Assembly: GCA_003508005.1 (NCBI GenBank)
Contig: DNUE01000033.1
Span: forward strand, 38,733 to 102,732
DNA: 64,000 bases
From: Desulfobulbaceae bacterium
GTDB lineage: Bacteria > Desulfobacterota > Desulfobulbia > Desulfobulbales > Desulfobulbaceae
Direction of reading: 5' to 3'
Shown: positions 36,074 through 43,887 of the stretch, one piece after another
Layout of the letters: the number at the start of each line of letters is the position of its first letter
How positions within the stretch are numbered: the stretch's first letter is position 1
Translations under genes and position numbers: made by a program
Notes under the pieces: generated by a model
What the model was told of the DNA's origin: nothing
The model's database searches: none
What the model saw: only the letters and a program-made list of their open reading frames with translations

Positions 36074-37100
36074 AATCGGCCGGACCGCAGTCATCGGGGC
36101 CGGCAGCTGGGGCACGGCCCTGGCCAAGCTTTTGGGCGATAAGGGGGAACGGGTATCCCTCTGGGGCCGGGATGCAGCGCATATTGCGCAACTCAGAGAG
36201 GAGCGGGAAAACAGAAAATACCTGCCTGGCGCGCACCTGCCCCCAAGCGTGGAGCCGGAGACCGATTTGGCCATCGCGGTGCGCCATGCCCAGTGCGTGG
36301 TCATGGTCGTTCCCTCCCACGGGTTCCGCGAGATATTTGCCCGGCTGCTGAATAAACTGGAGACCCATGCCCTTGTGGTCTCTGCGGTTAAGGGTATTGA
36401 GACCGCTACCCTGCAGACCATGACCCAGGTCATGGCAGACACCCTGCGCAGCAGAGAGTTCCCTCGTCCTGTGCATCTGGGCGTGCTCAGCGGGCCGAGT
36501 TTTGCCGCCGAAGTCGCCAGGAACCAGCCTACCGCGGTGACGGTTGCCTTTGTGGATAAAGAGGCGGCGGCCGCTGTGCAGCAGCTGTTTTCCACCCCCT
36601 ATTTTCGCTGCTACAGCAGTTCCGATGTTATCGGGCTTGAGGTGAGCGCGGCGATGAAGAACGTAATCGCCATTGCCGCTGGCATCTGCGACGGGCTCGG
36701 CTTCGGCCTGAACACCAGGGCGGCCCTCATTACCAGGGGACTGGCGGAGATCACCCGCCTGGGAGTCCAACTCGGGGCCCATCCTCTCACCTTTGCCGGT
36801 CTCGGCGGTCTTGGGGACCTGGTCCTGACCTGCACGGGTGATCTGAGCCGAAACCGGACAGTGGGCTTGAAACTCGGCCAGGGCAAGACCCTGGAGCAGG
36901 CCCTCGCAGAAATGACCATGGTGGCGGAGGGGGTGAAAACGACCAAATCCTGCTATAACCTGGCCCACAGGCACGGGGTGGAGATGCCGATTCTGGAGCA
37001 GACCTACCAGGTCCTCTACGAGCACAAGGACTGCCGCCTGGCGGTCCAGGAGCTGTTTCAGCGCAGCCTCAAGGAAGAACTGCCGGTACAGGAGGGGTGA
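36057..37100 (+). CDS. gpsA: Glycerol-3-phosphate dehydrogenase [NAD(P)+]
   Basis: Makes sn-glycerol-3-phosphate for phospholipids. It has 347 residues from TTG 36057, which has GGGAGG (36045-36050) at a good distance; longer starts lie deep within gyrA. The Rossmann motif VIGAGSWGTALA, SGPSFAAEVA, and the catalytic lysine region EVSAAMKNVIAIAAG are intact. It is coupled to gyrA by overlap. Confidence 0.93.
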   Translation: MTTLPEIGRTAVIGAGSWGTALAKLLGDKGERVSLWGRDAAHIAQLREERENRKYLPGAHLPPSVEPETDLAIAVRHAQCVVMVVPSHGFREIFARLLNKLETHALVVSAVKGIETATLQTMTQVMADTLRSREFPRPVHLGVLSGPSFAAEVARNQPTAVTVAFVDKEAAAAVQQLFSTPYFRCYSSSDVIGLEVSAAMKNVIAIAAGICDGLGFGLNTRAALITRGLAEITRLGVQLGAHPLTFAGLGGLGDLVLTCTGDLSRNRTVGLKLGQGKTLEQALAEMTMVAEGVKTTKSCYNLAHRHGVEMPILEQTYQVLYEHKDCRLAVQELFQRSLKEELPVQEG

Positions 37101-37118
37101 AGGGGGGCCCTCCGCGAA

Positions 37119-37802
37119 TCATCCTTTGAGATGCTTTGACCAGTCGTCGTTTTCAAACTGCTCATGGTCGGGTTTGGGCGGCTTCTGTTCCATGAGCCGC
37201 TGGCGGAGCCAGACCAGGACCTTGTCGATCTCCCGGGCAAACTCGGCCATGGCCTTGCCCCGGTGGCTGACCAGATTTTTTTCCTCCATGGAGAGCTGGG
37301 CAAAGGTCTTCCTAAGCGGCGCATAATAAAAGACCGGGTCGTAGCCGAAGCCGGATTCTCCTCGCCGTTCCTCGATAATTTCCCCCTCGCAGCTGCTCTC
37401 CCAGGTCAGGGCCGGCCCGCCCGGCGTGGCCAGAGACAGGACGCAGTGAAAACGGGCCTTCCGGTTGGTCTTACCCGCCATCTCCTTCAGCAGCTTGTCG
37501 CATTTTTCCAGGTCCGTGGCGTTTTCCCCGGCATAGCGGGCGGAGAGCACACCAGGCCTGCCATCCAAGGCATCCACCTCCAGGCCGGAATCGTCACCAA
37601 GGCAGGGCAGGCCAAGGACCTTGGCGTAATGCAGGGCCTTTTTATAGGCATTCTCCTCAAAGGTTTCCTTATCCTCAACCACCGGCGGCAGAGGACCGTA
37701 ATCCGCCAGGCACTTGATCTCCACCGGTGCGTCCTTGAGGAGTGCCTTGATCTCCGTAACCTTGTTGGTATTCCTGGTTGCCAGCACGATAATATTCAGC
37801 AT
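37119..37802 (-). CDS. rdgB: XTP/dITP pyrophosphatase (RdgB/HAM1)
   Basis: A 227-residue house-cleaning NTP hydrolase. ATG 37802 has GGGAG upstream. LATRNTNKVTEIKALL, GDDSGLEVDALDGRPGV and GFGYDPVFYY are the signature motifs. The C-terminal tail of about 25 charged residues is longer than usual. It is convergent with gpsA. Confidence 0.95.
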   Translation of the reverse strand: MLNIIVLATRNTNKVTEIKALLKDAPVEIKCLADYGPLPPVVEDKETFEENAYKKALHYAKVLGLPCLGDDSGLEVDALDGRPGVLSARYAGENATDLEKCDKLLKEMAGKTNRKARFHCVLSLATPGGPALTWESSCEGEIIEERRGESGFGYDPVFYYAPLRKTFAQLSMEEKNLVSHRGKAMAEFAREIDKVLVWLRQRLMEQKPPKPDHEQFENDDWSKHLKG

Positions 37803-37823
37803 GGTTTTCTCCCGGAGCAAGTA

Positions 37824-38378
37824 TTATGGTTTTATGGTTTTTTTCCGCATGGATCGGTCGTAGCGTTCCTGCTCGCTGAAGATGCAGCCGCAATAGGGCT
37901 GGCGGTAGAGACCCAGGGCAATCGACCGGTCAATGCCCTCCTGCCAGCCGGGGCGGAAGTCCTCATACAGGAAGGCCACCCCGTATTGTCTGGCGAGCTC
38001 TTCCCCGGTTTCCCGGACCAGGGCGTGGTTCTGATACCGCGAGTAGAGCAGGGTGGTGGAGATGGCCTCGAATTGGTTTGCCGCCGCGAAGCGCGCAGTC
38101 TGCTCCAGGCGCATGGTATAACAAATGGCGCAGCGCCTGTCTTCATTAAACACGACCTGACGCAGGTAGTCTGTCAGACCATACTTTTCCTCCACGAAAA
38201 GCGCGAGGTTCTCCATTCCAGCTAATTCACGCAGAGTGGCAAGTCGCCGGTTAAATTCGGTGAAGGGATGGATGTTGGGATTGAAGAAATAGCCCTGCAC
38301 CGCATGCCCTTGCTCGCGCAGGACCCACAGGGGGAAAATTGCGCAAGGCGCGCAGCAGATGTGCAGCAGAACGTTCAT
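37824..38378 (-). CDS. queH: Epoxyqueuosine reductase QueH
   Basis: A 184-residue Fe-S enzyme for the last step of queuosine synthesis, an alternative to QueG. Cysteine motifs HICCAPC, RRCAICYTMRL and YCGCIFSE match the DUF208/QueH cluster ligands. ATG 38378 overlaps the upstream stop (ATGA). It complements the tgt gene at 6 kb. Confidence 0.93.
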   Translation of the reverse strand: MNVLLHICCAPCAIFPLWVLREQGHAVQGYFFNPNIHPFTEFNRRLATLRELAGMENLALFVEEKYGLTDYLRQVVFNEDRRCAICYTMRLEQTARFAAANQFEAISTTLLYSRYQNHALVRETGEELARQYGVAFLYEDFRPGWQEGIDRSIALGLYRQPYCGCIFSEQERYDRSMRKKTIKP

Positions 38379-39952
38379 GCGCCGGCCTTGTACTGTTTCG
38401 GGTCGATCTGGTAGCTGTGGATCTTGTAGTTGATGATCCGCAGGCTGGTGTTCAGGTGCTTGGCGACCTTGGTCTGGTTGCCCTTGTTTTTTTTCAGGGC
38501 ATCGATGATCAGCTCCCGCTCGAAATTCTCCACCGCCGTGGCCAGGGACAAGTGCCGCTCTGAGCTCACCGAGTCTGAACTCTGCAGTGTGGGGGGCAGG
38601 TGAATCGCCTTGATGGCGTTGTCGTCGCAAATCAGGACCGCGCGTTCCATGCAGTTCTGCAGTTCGCGCACGTTGCCCGGCCAGTGGTACTGCATCAGCA
38701 GGTCAATGGCTGACGTGGATATCCGCTCGATTTTTTTCCGGTTTTCCTTGCTGAATTTGTCGAGAAAATATTCAGCAAGCAGGAGGATATCGGTGCGCCG
38801 CTCCCGCAGCGGGGGGAGATACACCGGAAAGACGTTCAGCCGGTAGTAGAGATCCTCCCGGAACGAGCCGCTGCGCACCGCAGCCTCCAGGTCGCGGTTG
38901 GAGGCCGCCACCAGCCGGATGTCGGTCTTCAGCAGCTCGGTGCCGCCCAGGCGTTGAAAGTTCCGCTCCTGGATCACGTTGAGCAGCTTGACCTGCACGG
39001 CCGGGCTGACCTCGCTGATTTCATCGAGAAACAGGGTCCCGCCCTGGGCCTGTTCAAAGCGGCCGATTTTTCGGGAGATGGCCCCGGTGAAGGCCCCTTT
39101 TTCATGGCCAAAAAGTTCAGATTCCAGCAGGGATTCTGGCAGGGCGGCGCAGTTCACCAGCACGAACGGACCCTTGCTCCTTACCGAGTGGGCGTGCAGG
39201 GCCTTGGCCACCATGGTCTTGCCGGTGCCCGATTCGCCGCGCAGCATGACCGTGGCGTTGGAATCGGCGACCCGGTGGACCATATCGAAGACCTCCTGCA
39301 TCCGTGACGAGTTGCCGATGATCTCCTCAATGCGGTTTTTGGCCGACAGCTCCCTGCGCAGCTGGGAGTTTTCCCTGCGCAACATGTCCTGTTCCTCGTT
39401 CACCTTCTGCACCCGCTGAACCGTCTGGGCGATCAGGCCGCTGACCACGGTCAGGAACCGCAGGTCCCGCTCCGACTGGACCCCGAAGTTATTCTGGTAC
39501 TCACGGTCGATGGACAGGGCGCCAATGCACTGGTTGCCGATTTTGATGGGTACACAGAGGAAGGAGCTTTTCTTTTTCCGCTCATCACCGCGGGTCCGGG
39601 TGCGGTTAAGGAAGAGCGGTTCCTCCCCGATCTGGGGGACCAGGATCGGTTCACCGGTAACCACCACCTTGCCGGTGATCCCCTCGCCGATTTTGTATCT
39701 CCCCCGCTTCCTGGCCTCCGCGGTTATGCCGTAGGCGACCTCGATCTCCAGTTCGCTGGTGGCCGGGTTGATGATGGTGACCGTCCCGCTGTGCATCCCC
39801 TTTTCCAGATCCAGGATCTCCATGATCTTCTCCAGACACTCCTGGAGGCTGTGTGCCGAGGCCAGATGCTTGGTTATTACGTAAAGGCAGGCCAGGTTGT
39901 TCTGTTCGACATCATTAGTGGCCACTTCTGTTGTCTGCGTCCCTTTTTTCAT
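38375..39952 (-). CDS. Sigma-54-dependent activator with GAF domain (NifA-like)
   Basis: A 525-residue activator. Residues about 20-180 form a GAF domain. The AAA+ domain has GESGTGKTMVAK, GAFTGA (the sigma-54 contact loop) and LFLDEISEVSP. The C-terminal Fis-type helix-turn-helix is KNKGNQTKVAKHLNTSLR. NifA itself has this architecture, but no nif gene is near, so the target is unknown. It overlaps queH by 4 bp. Confidence 0.9.
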   Translation of the reverse strand: MKKGTQTTEVATNDVEQNNLACLYVITKHLASAHSLQECLEKIMEILDLEKGMHSGTVTIINPATSELEIEVAYGITAEARKRGRYKIGEGITGKVVVTGEPILVPQIGEEPLFLNRTRTRGDERKKKSSFLCVPIKIGNQCIGALSIDREYQNNFGVQSERDLRFLTVVSGLIAQTVQRVQKVNEEQDMLRRENSQLRRELSAKNRIEEIIGNSSRMQEVFDMVHRVADSNATVMLRGESGTGKTMVAKALHAHSVRSKGPFVLVNCAALPESLLESELFGHEKGAFTGAISRKIGRFEQAQGGTLFLDEISEVSPAVQVKLLNVIQERNFQRLGGTELLKTDIRLVAASNRDLEAAVRSGSFREDLYYRLNVFPVYLPPLRERRTDILLLAEYFLDKFSKENRKKIERISTSAIDLLMQYHWPGNVRELQNCMERAVLICDDNAIKAIHLPPTLQSSDSVSSERHLSLATAVENFERELIIDALKKNKGNQTKVAKHLNTSLRIINYKIHSYQIDPKQYKAGA

Positions 39953-40020
39953 GCGTATTCGAGCACCAGGAGATTATTGACATGGTTCCTGTGAAATGGT
40001 ATTTAGACACCTTACTGGAG

Positions 40021-40106
40021 GGAGGGATGGCCGAGTGGTTTAAGGCGGCGGTCTTGAAAACCGTTGAGCGAAAGTTCCGTGGGTTCGAATCCTACTCCCT
40101 CCGCCA
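40021..40106 (+). tRNA. tRNA-Ser (anticodon UGA)
   Basis: The acceptor stem GGAGGGA pairs with TCCCTCC, the discriminator is G and CCA is encoded. The anticodon loop CTTGAAA gives TGA at 40055-40057. The T-loop GGGTTCGAATC and a long variable arm (GAGCGAAAGTTC) are typical of tRNA-Ser. Confidence 0.97.
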
Positions 40107-40122
40107 CACCTGAAAACGATAT

Positions 40123-40215
40123 GGAGAGATGACCGAGTAGGCCGATGGTGCTCGCCTGCTAAGCGAGTGTGGGGGTAAAACCCCACCGAGGGTTCGAATC
40201 CCTCTCTCTCCGCCA
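40123..40215 (+). tRNA. tRNA-Ser (anticodon GCU)
   Basis: The acceptor stem GGAGAGA pairs with TCTCTCC, discriminator G and encoded CCA. The anticodon stem CTCGC/GCGAG encloses CTGCTAA, giving GCT at 40158-40160. A long variable arm (GTGGGGGTAAAACCCCAC) confirms tRNA-Ser. It lies 16 bp after the previous tRNA-Ser, probably co-transcribed. Confidence 0.97.
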
Positions 40216-40253
40216 TCCTTTTCAGCCTGTTTTTCCCTGAACGGGCTTGTTCA

Positions 40254-40724
40254 TCACCATCCCCAGAGTAAATTTCGCTGCACCCAGCCAGTTATTCCCT
40301 GTTCATGCTGGACCTTCACCCAGCCGTTTTTCTGTTCCAGGGTCTTCAGAACGACCCCATAATGGGCTTTGGCGACCACCTGGTAACTGGTTCCCGGCCC
40401 GCTTCGGATGTTAATCTGTTTCCTTGTGTTTTTATTGGTTTTGACGATCATGTGCGGGGTGTTGGTAACCACGTCGCGTTGCACCCAGCCGATGGTCCCT
40501 TCAAAATCGCGCACCCGGTACCAGTCGCCCGTGCGTTTTAGGACTTCCAGGGGAAAGCCCTGGCCCAGTGTCCACAGAACCCGGTACTTGGTTCCCGGCC
40601 CTGAACGCATGTTGATCTCGTTACCGCTGATACTGAGCATTTCTGCGTGGACACTCAGGACCGGCGCGACCGAAAAAAGGAAGAATGCCAGCAGGAGAAA
40701 TAAAGGGAAAAAAATATGCTTCAT
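40254..40724 (-). CDS. Exported protein with two bacterial SH3 domains
   Basis: A 156-residue protein with an N-terminal signal peptide (MKHIFFPLFLLLAFFLFSV, cleavage near VHA-E). Two SH3b repeats follow, each with the pattern N-M/I-RSGPGT-x-Y (residues about 35-90 and 100-155), W-x-KV/RV and GWVQR. Such domains bind peptidoglycan or peptides. Its start overlaps the stop of the 4Fe-4S protein gene (ATGA), so it is the last member of a four-gene operon. Confidence 0.85.
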   Translation of the reverse strand: MKHIFFPLFLLLAFFLFSVAPVLSVHAEMLSISGNEINMRSGPGTKYRVLWTLGQGFPLEVLKRTGDWYRVRDFEGTIGWVQRDVVTNTPHMIVKTNKNTRKQINIRSGPGTSYQVVAKAHYGVVLKTLEQKNGWVKVQHEQGITGWVQRNLLWGW

Positions 40725-41620
40725 GGCTGTTCAGACGGTTTTTTGATAGCGGGCAGGGCGTTATCCAGCAGGGAATAACCGGCCACCTCGACCGAAATCG
40801 CCCCGAAATTGCAGGCCTGGGTCATGCACTTCAGGCAGCTGATGCATTCGCGGCTGTGGGGTGTTTCGTTGAAGTGGATGCCCATTGGGCAGACCCGATG
40901 ACATGCCCCGCATTGCGTACAGTTTTGCGGATTGTGTTGCAACCTGATCAGCCGGTGCCGATTGAAGAGGCCATAGAATGCCCCCAGCGGGCAGGTGGTC
41001 CGGCAGAAAGGCCGCGAGGAGACAATGCTCCAGACGACAAACAGGAGCAGGATAGCAATTTTATTCCAGTAAAGCCAGCCTATGGTGCTTTTCAGGTCAG
41101 GCTGGAGGATGAGCATGGGGATTCCTGCCTCGAGGGTGCCGGCCGGACAAAGGTATTTGCAGAACCAGGGGGCCCCCAGGCCGAACTCATCCACGAACAC
41201 CAAGGGAAATATGATCACAAACAGGACAAGAAAGCCATATTTCAGCCAGGTGAGGGGCTTCGGCACTGGGAGCTTGACCGAGGGAATTTTGTAGAGCAAT
41301 TCCTGAAACAGGCCGAAGGGGCAGGCCCAGCCGCAGATGAAGCGGCCAAAGGCCGCTCCCAGGAGGCCCATGGAGCCGACAACAAAGGTGCCCAGATAGT
41401 AGCTGCCTGTTTCAAGGGAGAAGCGGATGCTCAGGAGCAGCTGCTGCAGGCTGCCCAGGGGGCAGTAGGTGGTGGCCGCGGGGCAGGAGTAGCAGTTGAG
41501 GCCGGGCGAGCAGATCACCTTGAGGGGTCCCTGATAGATGGTGCGCGTCCAGGGAAAGCCCCAGAAGCCATTGACCAGAAAGACCCACAGGGTCTGGACC
41601 AGTTTTCTGACCGTTTCCAT
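40721..41620 (-). CDS. NapH/RnfB-like membrane 4Fe-4S protein
   Basis: A 299-residue inner-membrane Fe-S protein. About four to five hydrophobic segments alternate with cysteine motifs: SPGLNCYSCPAATTYCPLG, CGWACPFG, CRTTCPLG, then two ferredoxin-type clusters CTQCGACHRVCP and CISCLKCMTQAC. This is the NapH/YccM-type electron-transfer layout. It follows the 49-residue CxxC peptide gene by 4 bp. An electron route across the membrane is inferred; donor and acceptor are unknown. Confidence 0.88.
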   Translation of the reverse strand: METVRKLVQTLWVFLVNGFWGFPWTRTIYQGPLKVICSPGLNCYSCPAATTYCPLGSLQQLLLSIRFSLETGSYYLGTFVVGSMGLLGAAFGRFICGWACPFGLFQELLYKIPSVKLPVPKPLTWLKYGFLVLFVIIFPLVFVDEFGLGAPWFCKYLCPAGTLEAGIPMLILQPDLKSTIGWLYWNKIAILLLFVVWSIVSSRPFCRTTCPLGAFYGLFNRHRLIRLQHNPQNCTQCGACHRVCPMGIHFNETPHSRECISCLKCMTQACNFGAISVEVAGYSLLDNALPAIKKPSEQP

Positions 41621-41624
41621 GGCG

Positions 41625-41774
41625 CTATCCTATGCCGATGCAGGAGAGACAGATGGACCAGGCCTGTTCCAGCACCCGTGTTGGTTCGCCCAAGGCGATC
41701 CCGGCCAGGAAGAGAAGGAGAAAGAAGACCAGGAGGAGCATCGGCGCCCGGCGCGGGGTAAATTTTTTCTTCAT
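41625..41774 (-). CDS. Small membrane CxxC protein (CD1871A-like)
   Basis: A 49-residue protein: positively charged start MKKKFTPRRAP, one hydrophobic helix (about residues 12-28), then VLEQAWSICLSCIGIG at the C-terminus. The ICL-x-CIGIG ending matches what I recall of the CD1871A-family CXXC motif proteins of anaerobes. It overlaps the stop of the MTH1187-like gene (ATGA) and precedes the membrane Fe-S protein by 4 bp. A thiol or metal role coupled to that protein is inferred. Confidence 0.8.
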   Translation of the reverse strand: MKKKFTPRRAPMLLLVFFLLLFLAGIALGEPTRVLEQAWSICLSCIGIG

Positions 41775-42085
41775 GCGCCCTCCTGCCGCGCAAGTCGCTG
41801 CCTGACCGCCTTCTGCTTGTCGCCAAGACCCTGCTGGACATCCCGCCGGTCATCAAGGGTTATATGCGTAACTACCCGCTGCACTCCTTTGCCAAAGGCC
41901 AGATTGTGGATCTCGGCCGCCAGGCGGAACAATACCTCCGGTTCTCCGTGCACCAGTGTTCCCATGTCCTGGAGCTGGTGGTCGATCCCCGACGCCAGGA
42001 GATGGCGTTCGACATCGGCGACGTACTCGCCCACGCTGGGTGTTGCTGTGCCCAAAGGGATAATGGTGATCTGCATGAGCGCCAT
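41771..42085 (-). CDS. MTH1187-family thiamine-binding-like protein
   Basis: A 104-residue ferredoxin-fold protein: MQITIIPLGTATPSVGEYVADV, then a VHGEPEVLFRLAAEIHNLAF segment typical of the MTH1187/YkoF-like DUF77 group. GGAGGAAG precedes the ATG. Members bind thiamine-type ligands. It is first in the operon with the CxxC peptide, the Fe-S protein and the SH3 protein. Confidence 0.85.
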   Translation of the reverse strand: MALMQITIIPLGTATPSVGEYVADVERHLLASGIDHQLQDMGTLVHGEPEVLFRLAAEIHNLAFGKGVQRVVTHITLDDRRDVQQGLGDKQKAVRQRLARQEGA

Positions 42086-42109
42086 GCGCGCTTCCTCCTG
42101 GAAGGTAGG

Positions 42110-42994
42110 TTATTCCTGGGGTGAGAGCAGGGTGAGAAGGCGATCCAGGTCATCGCTGGAATAGTATTCGATTTCCAGCTTGCCCCGTTCGCCGTTCTGC
42201 ACGATGCGCACCTTGGTGTTCAGGTGGTTCATCAGTTGGTTGGTCATGGCCCGGCAGTAGGATTGGGGCAGTTCGCCCGCACGGTTGGGGCGCGACTTAT
42301 TCGGCCGCTCCTGCTTGCCCGCCGGCCTGGGCTGGCGGCAGAGCCGCTCGGTTTCCCGGACGGAAAGTTCCTCGCGGATGATGTGTCCCCGGATATCCTG
42401 AAGACGCTGCTCGTCGTCCTTCACCCGGAGAAGTACCCGTGCATGTCCCTCGCTGATGATGCCGCTGCTCACGTCATCGCGGAGGTAGTCCGGCAGATTG
42501 AGCAGGCGCAGGGTATTGGTGACGGTGGAGCGTTTGCGGCCTACCTTGCTGGCAACCTGCTCCTGGGTCAGCGCAAAATCGTTGATGAGGCGGGCATAGG
42601 CCATAGCCTCCTCAATGGGGTTGAGGTCATGGCGCTGGATGTTTTCGATCAGGGCCAGCTCCAGGTTGTTTCCCGCGGATGGCGGGTCCATCACCACCAC
42701 CGGCACCTCCTCGAGTCCGGCCATGCGGGCGGCCCGAAGGCGGCGTTCGCCGGCAATCAACCGGAAACGGTTGCCCTTGGCGCGGGAGACCAGCAACGGC
42801 TGAATGATCCCTTTTTCCGCGATGGATTCAGCCAGACGCTGCAGCCGTTCCTCGTCAAAGTGTTTGCGGGGCTGCTCAGGGTTGGGTTCAATCTTGTCGA
42901 TATCGCAGTGGAAGAATTTTTCCTCCCCGGTCCCGGAAAGATCATCGGGCAGAAGGGCTCCGACCCCTCTGCCCAGAACACTTTTTGCGCTCAT
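42110..42994 (-). CDS. parB: Chromosome-partitioning protein ParB
   Basis: A 294-residue CTP-dependent DNA clamp that loads at parS. The N-terminal GVGALLPDD start, the CTP-binding segment PNPEQPRKHFDEERL, GERRLRAARMAG, and the HTH region LTQEQVASKVGRKRSTVTN are present. Its start overlaps the parA stop (ATGA). A parS-like site lies upstream of parA. Confidence 0.96.
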   Translation of the reverse strand: MSAKSVLGRGVGALLPDDLSGTGEEKFFHCDIDKIEPNPEQPRKHFDEERLQRLAESIAEKGIIQPLLVSRAKGNRFRLIAGERRLRAARMAGLEEVPVVVMDPPSAGNNLELALIENIQRHDLNPIEEAMAYARLINDFALTQEQVASKVGRKRSTVTNTLRLLNLPDYLRDDVSSGIISEGHARVLLRVKDDEQRLQDIRGHIIREELSVRETERLCRQPRPAGKQERPNKSRPNRAGELPQSYCRAMTNQLMNHLNTKVRIVQNGERGKLEIEYYSSDDLDRLLTLLSPQE

Positions 42995-43776
42995 TGTTGC
43001 TTGCTCCGTCGTAAGAGTTCGCTGCCCAGCTTCTCGTAAGCCCTGGCCCCGGGGCAGTTGCGGTCATATTCCAGGATGGTCTGGCCGTGGCTTGGGCTTT
43101 CGCTCAGCCGCACGTTCCTGGGGATAACCGTATCGAACACCTGTTCTCCGAAATGGCTCTTGATTTCCGCGGCTACCTGATAAGTCAGGCGGTTGCGCAG
43201 GTCATACATGGTCAGCAGCAGGCCTTCAATATACAGCCCAGGATTAAGGGTTCTTTTGACTTTTCTTGTTGTCTCGATGAGTTGGGCGAGTCCCTCCAGG
43301 GCAAAATATTCGCACTGCATGGGAATGAGCACCGAATCCGCCGCGGTAAGCCCGTTGATGGTCAGCAGGCCCAAGGAAGGAGGGCAGTCAATCAAAATGA
43401 AATGAAAGCGGTCGCGCAGGGGACGAAGAATCTTGCGCAGCTTTTTTTCCCGGTCCGGCATGGAAATCAGTTCAACCTCGACCCCTACCAGGTCGATGGA
43501 AGAGGGGAGCACGGTTAGGTTCTTGATCCCGGTGGGCCGGAGACAAGATTCGGCGGTCTCGTTGCCCACAAAGCAGTCGTAAAGCTGGGGACCCCCATTT
43601 GCCCTGGAAGCCCCTACCCCGCTGGAGGCGTTGCCCTGCGGGTCGGAGTCAACCAGCAGCACTTTCTTCCCTTTGAAAGCAAGGGCTGCGGCCAGGTTCA
43701 TGGCAGTGGTGGTCTTGCCGACCCCGCCCTTCTGGTTCGCCAGGACGATTGTTTTGGCGATAAGAGTGCTTGTCAT
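42991..43776 (-). CDS. parA: Chromosome-partitioning ATPase ParA (Soj)
   Basis: A 261-residue deviant Walker ATPase: KTIVLANQKGGVGKTTTAMNL as first motif, DSDPQGNASSGVG, and IDCPPSLGLLTIN. It moves ParB-parS complexes over the nucleoid. It is coupled to parB and starts 75 bp from a parS-like site. Confidence 0.97.
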   Translation of the reverse strand: MTSTLIAKTIVLANQKGGVGKTTTAMNLAAALAFKGKKVLLVDSDPQGNASSGVGASRANGGPQLYDCFVGNETAESCLRPTGIKNLTVLPSSIDLVGVEVELISMPDREKKLRKILRPLRDRFHFILIDCPPSLGLLTINGLTAADSVLIPMQCEYFALEGLAQLIETTRKVKRTLNPGLYIEGLLLTMYDLRNRLTYQVAAEIKSHFGEQVFDTVIPRNVRLSESPSHGQTILEYDRNCPGARAYEKLGSELLRRSKQQ

Positions 43777-43850
43777 AAGATACCTTCTTTTCTTGCCTGA
43801 TGTGAAAAAAGTATACTATACTCTGGCCCGAGGGTGAACATATTTTCATG

Positions 43851-43866
43851 TGTTTCACGTGCAACA
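43851..43866. promoter_or_regulatory. parS: parS centromere-like site
   Basis: TGTTTCACGTGCAACA matches the ParB site consensus TGTTTCACGTGAAACA at 15 of 16 positions. It lies between parA and nadB, 22 bp before the nadB start codon. Confidence 0.8.
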
Positions 43867-43887
43867 TAATAATTTTTGCGAGGCAAA

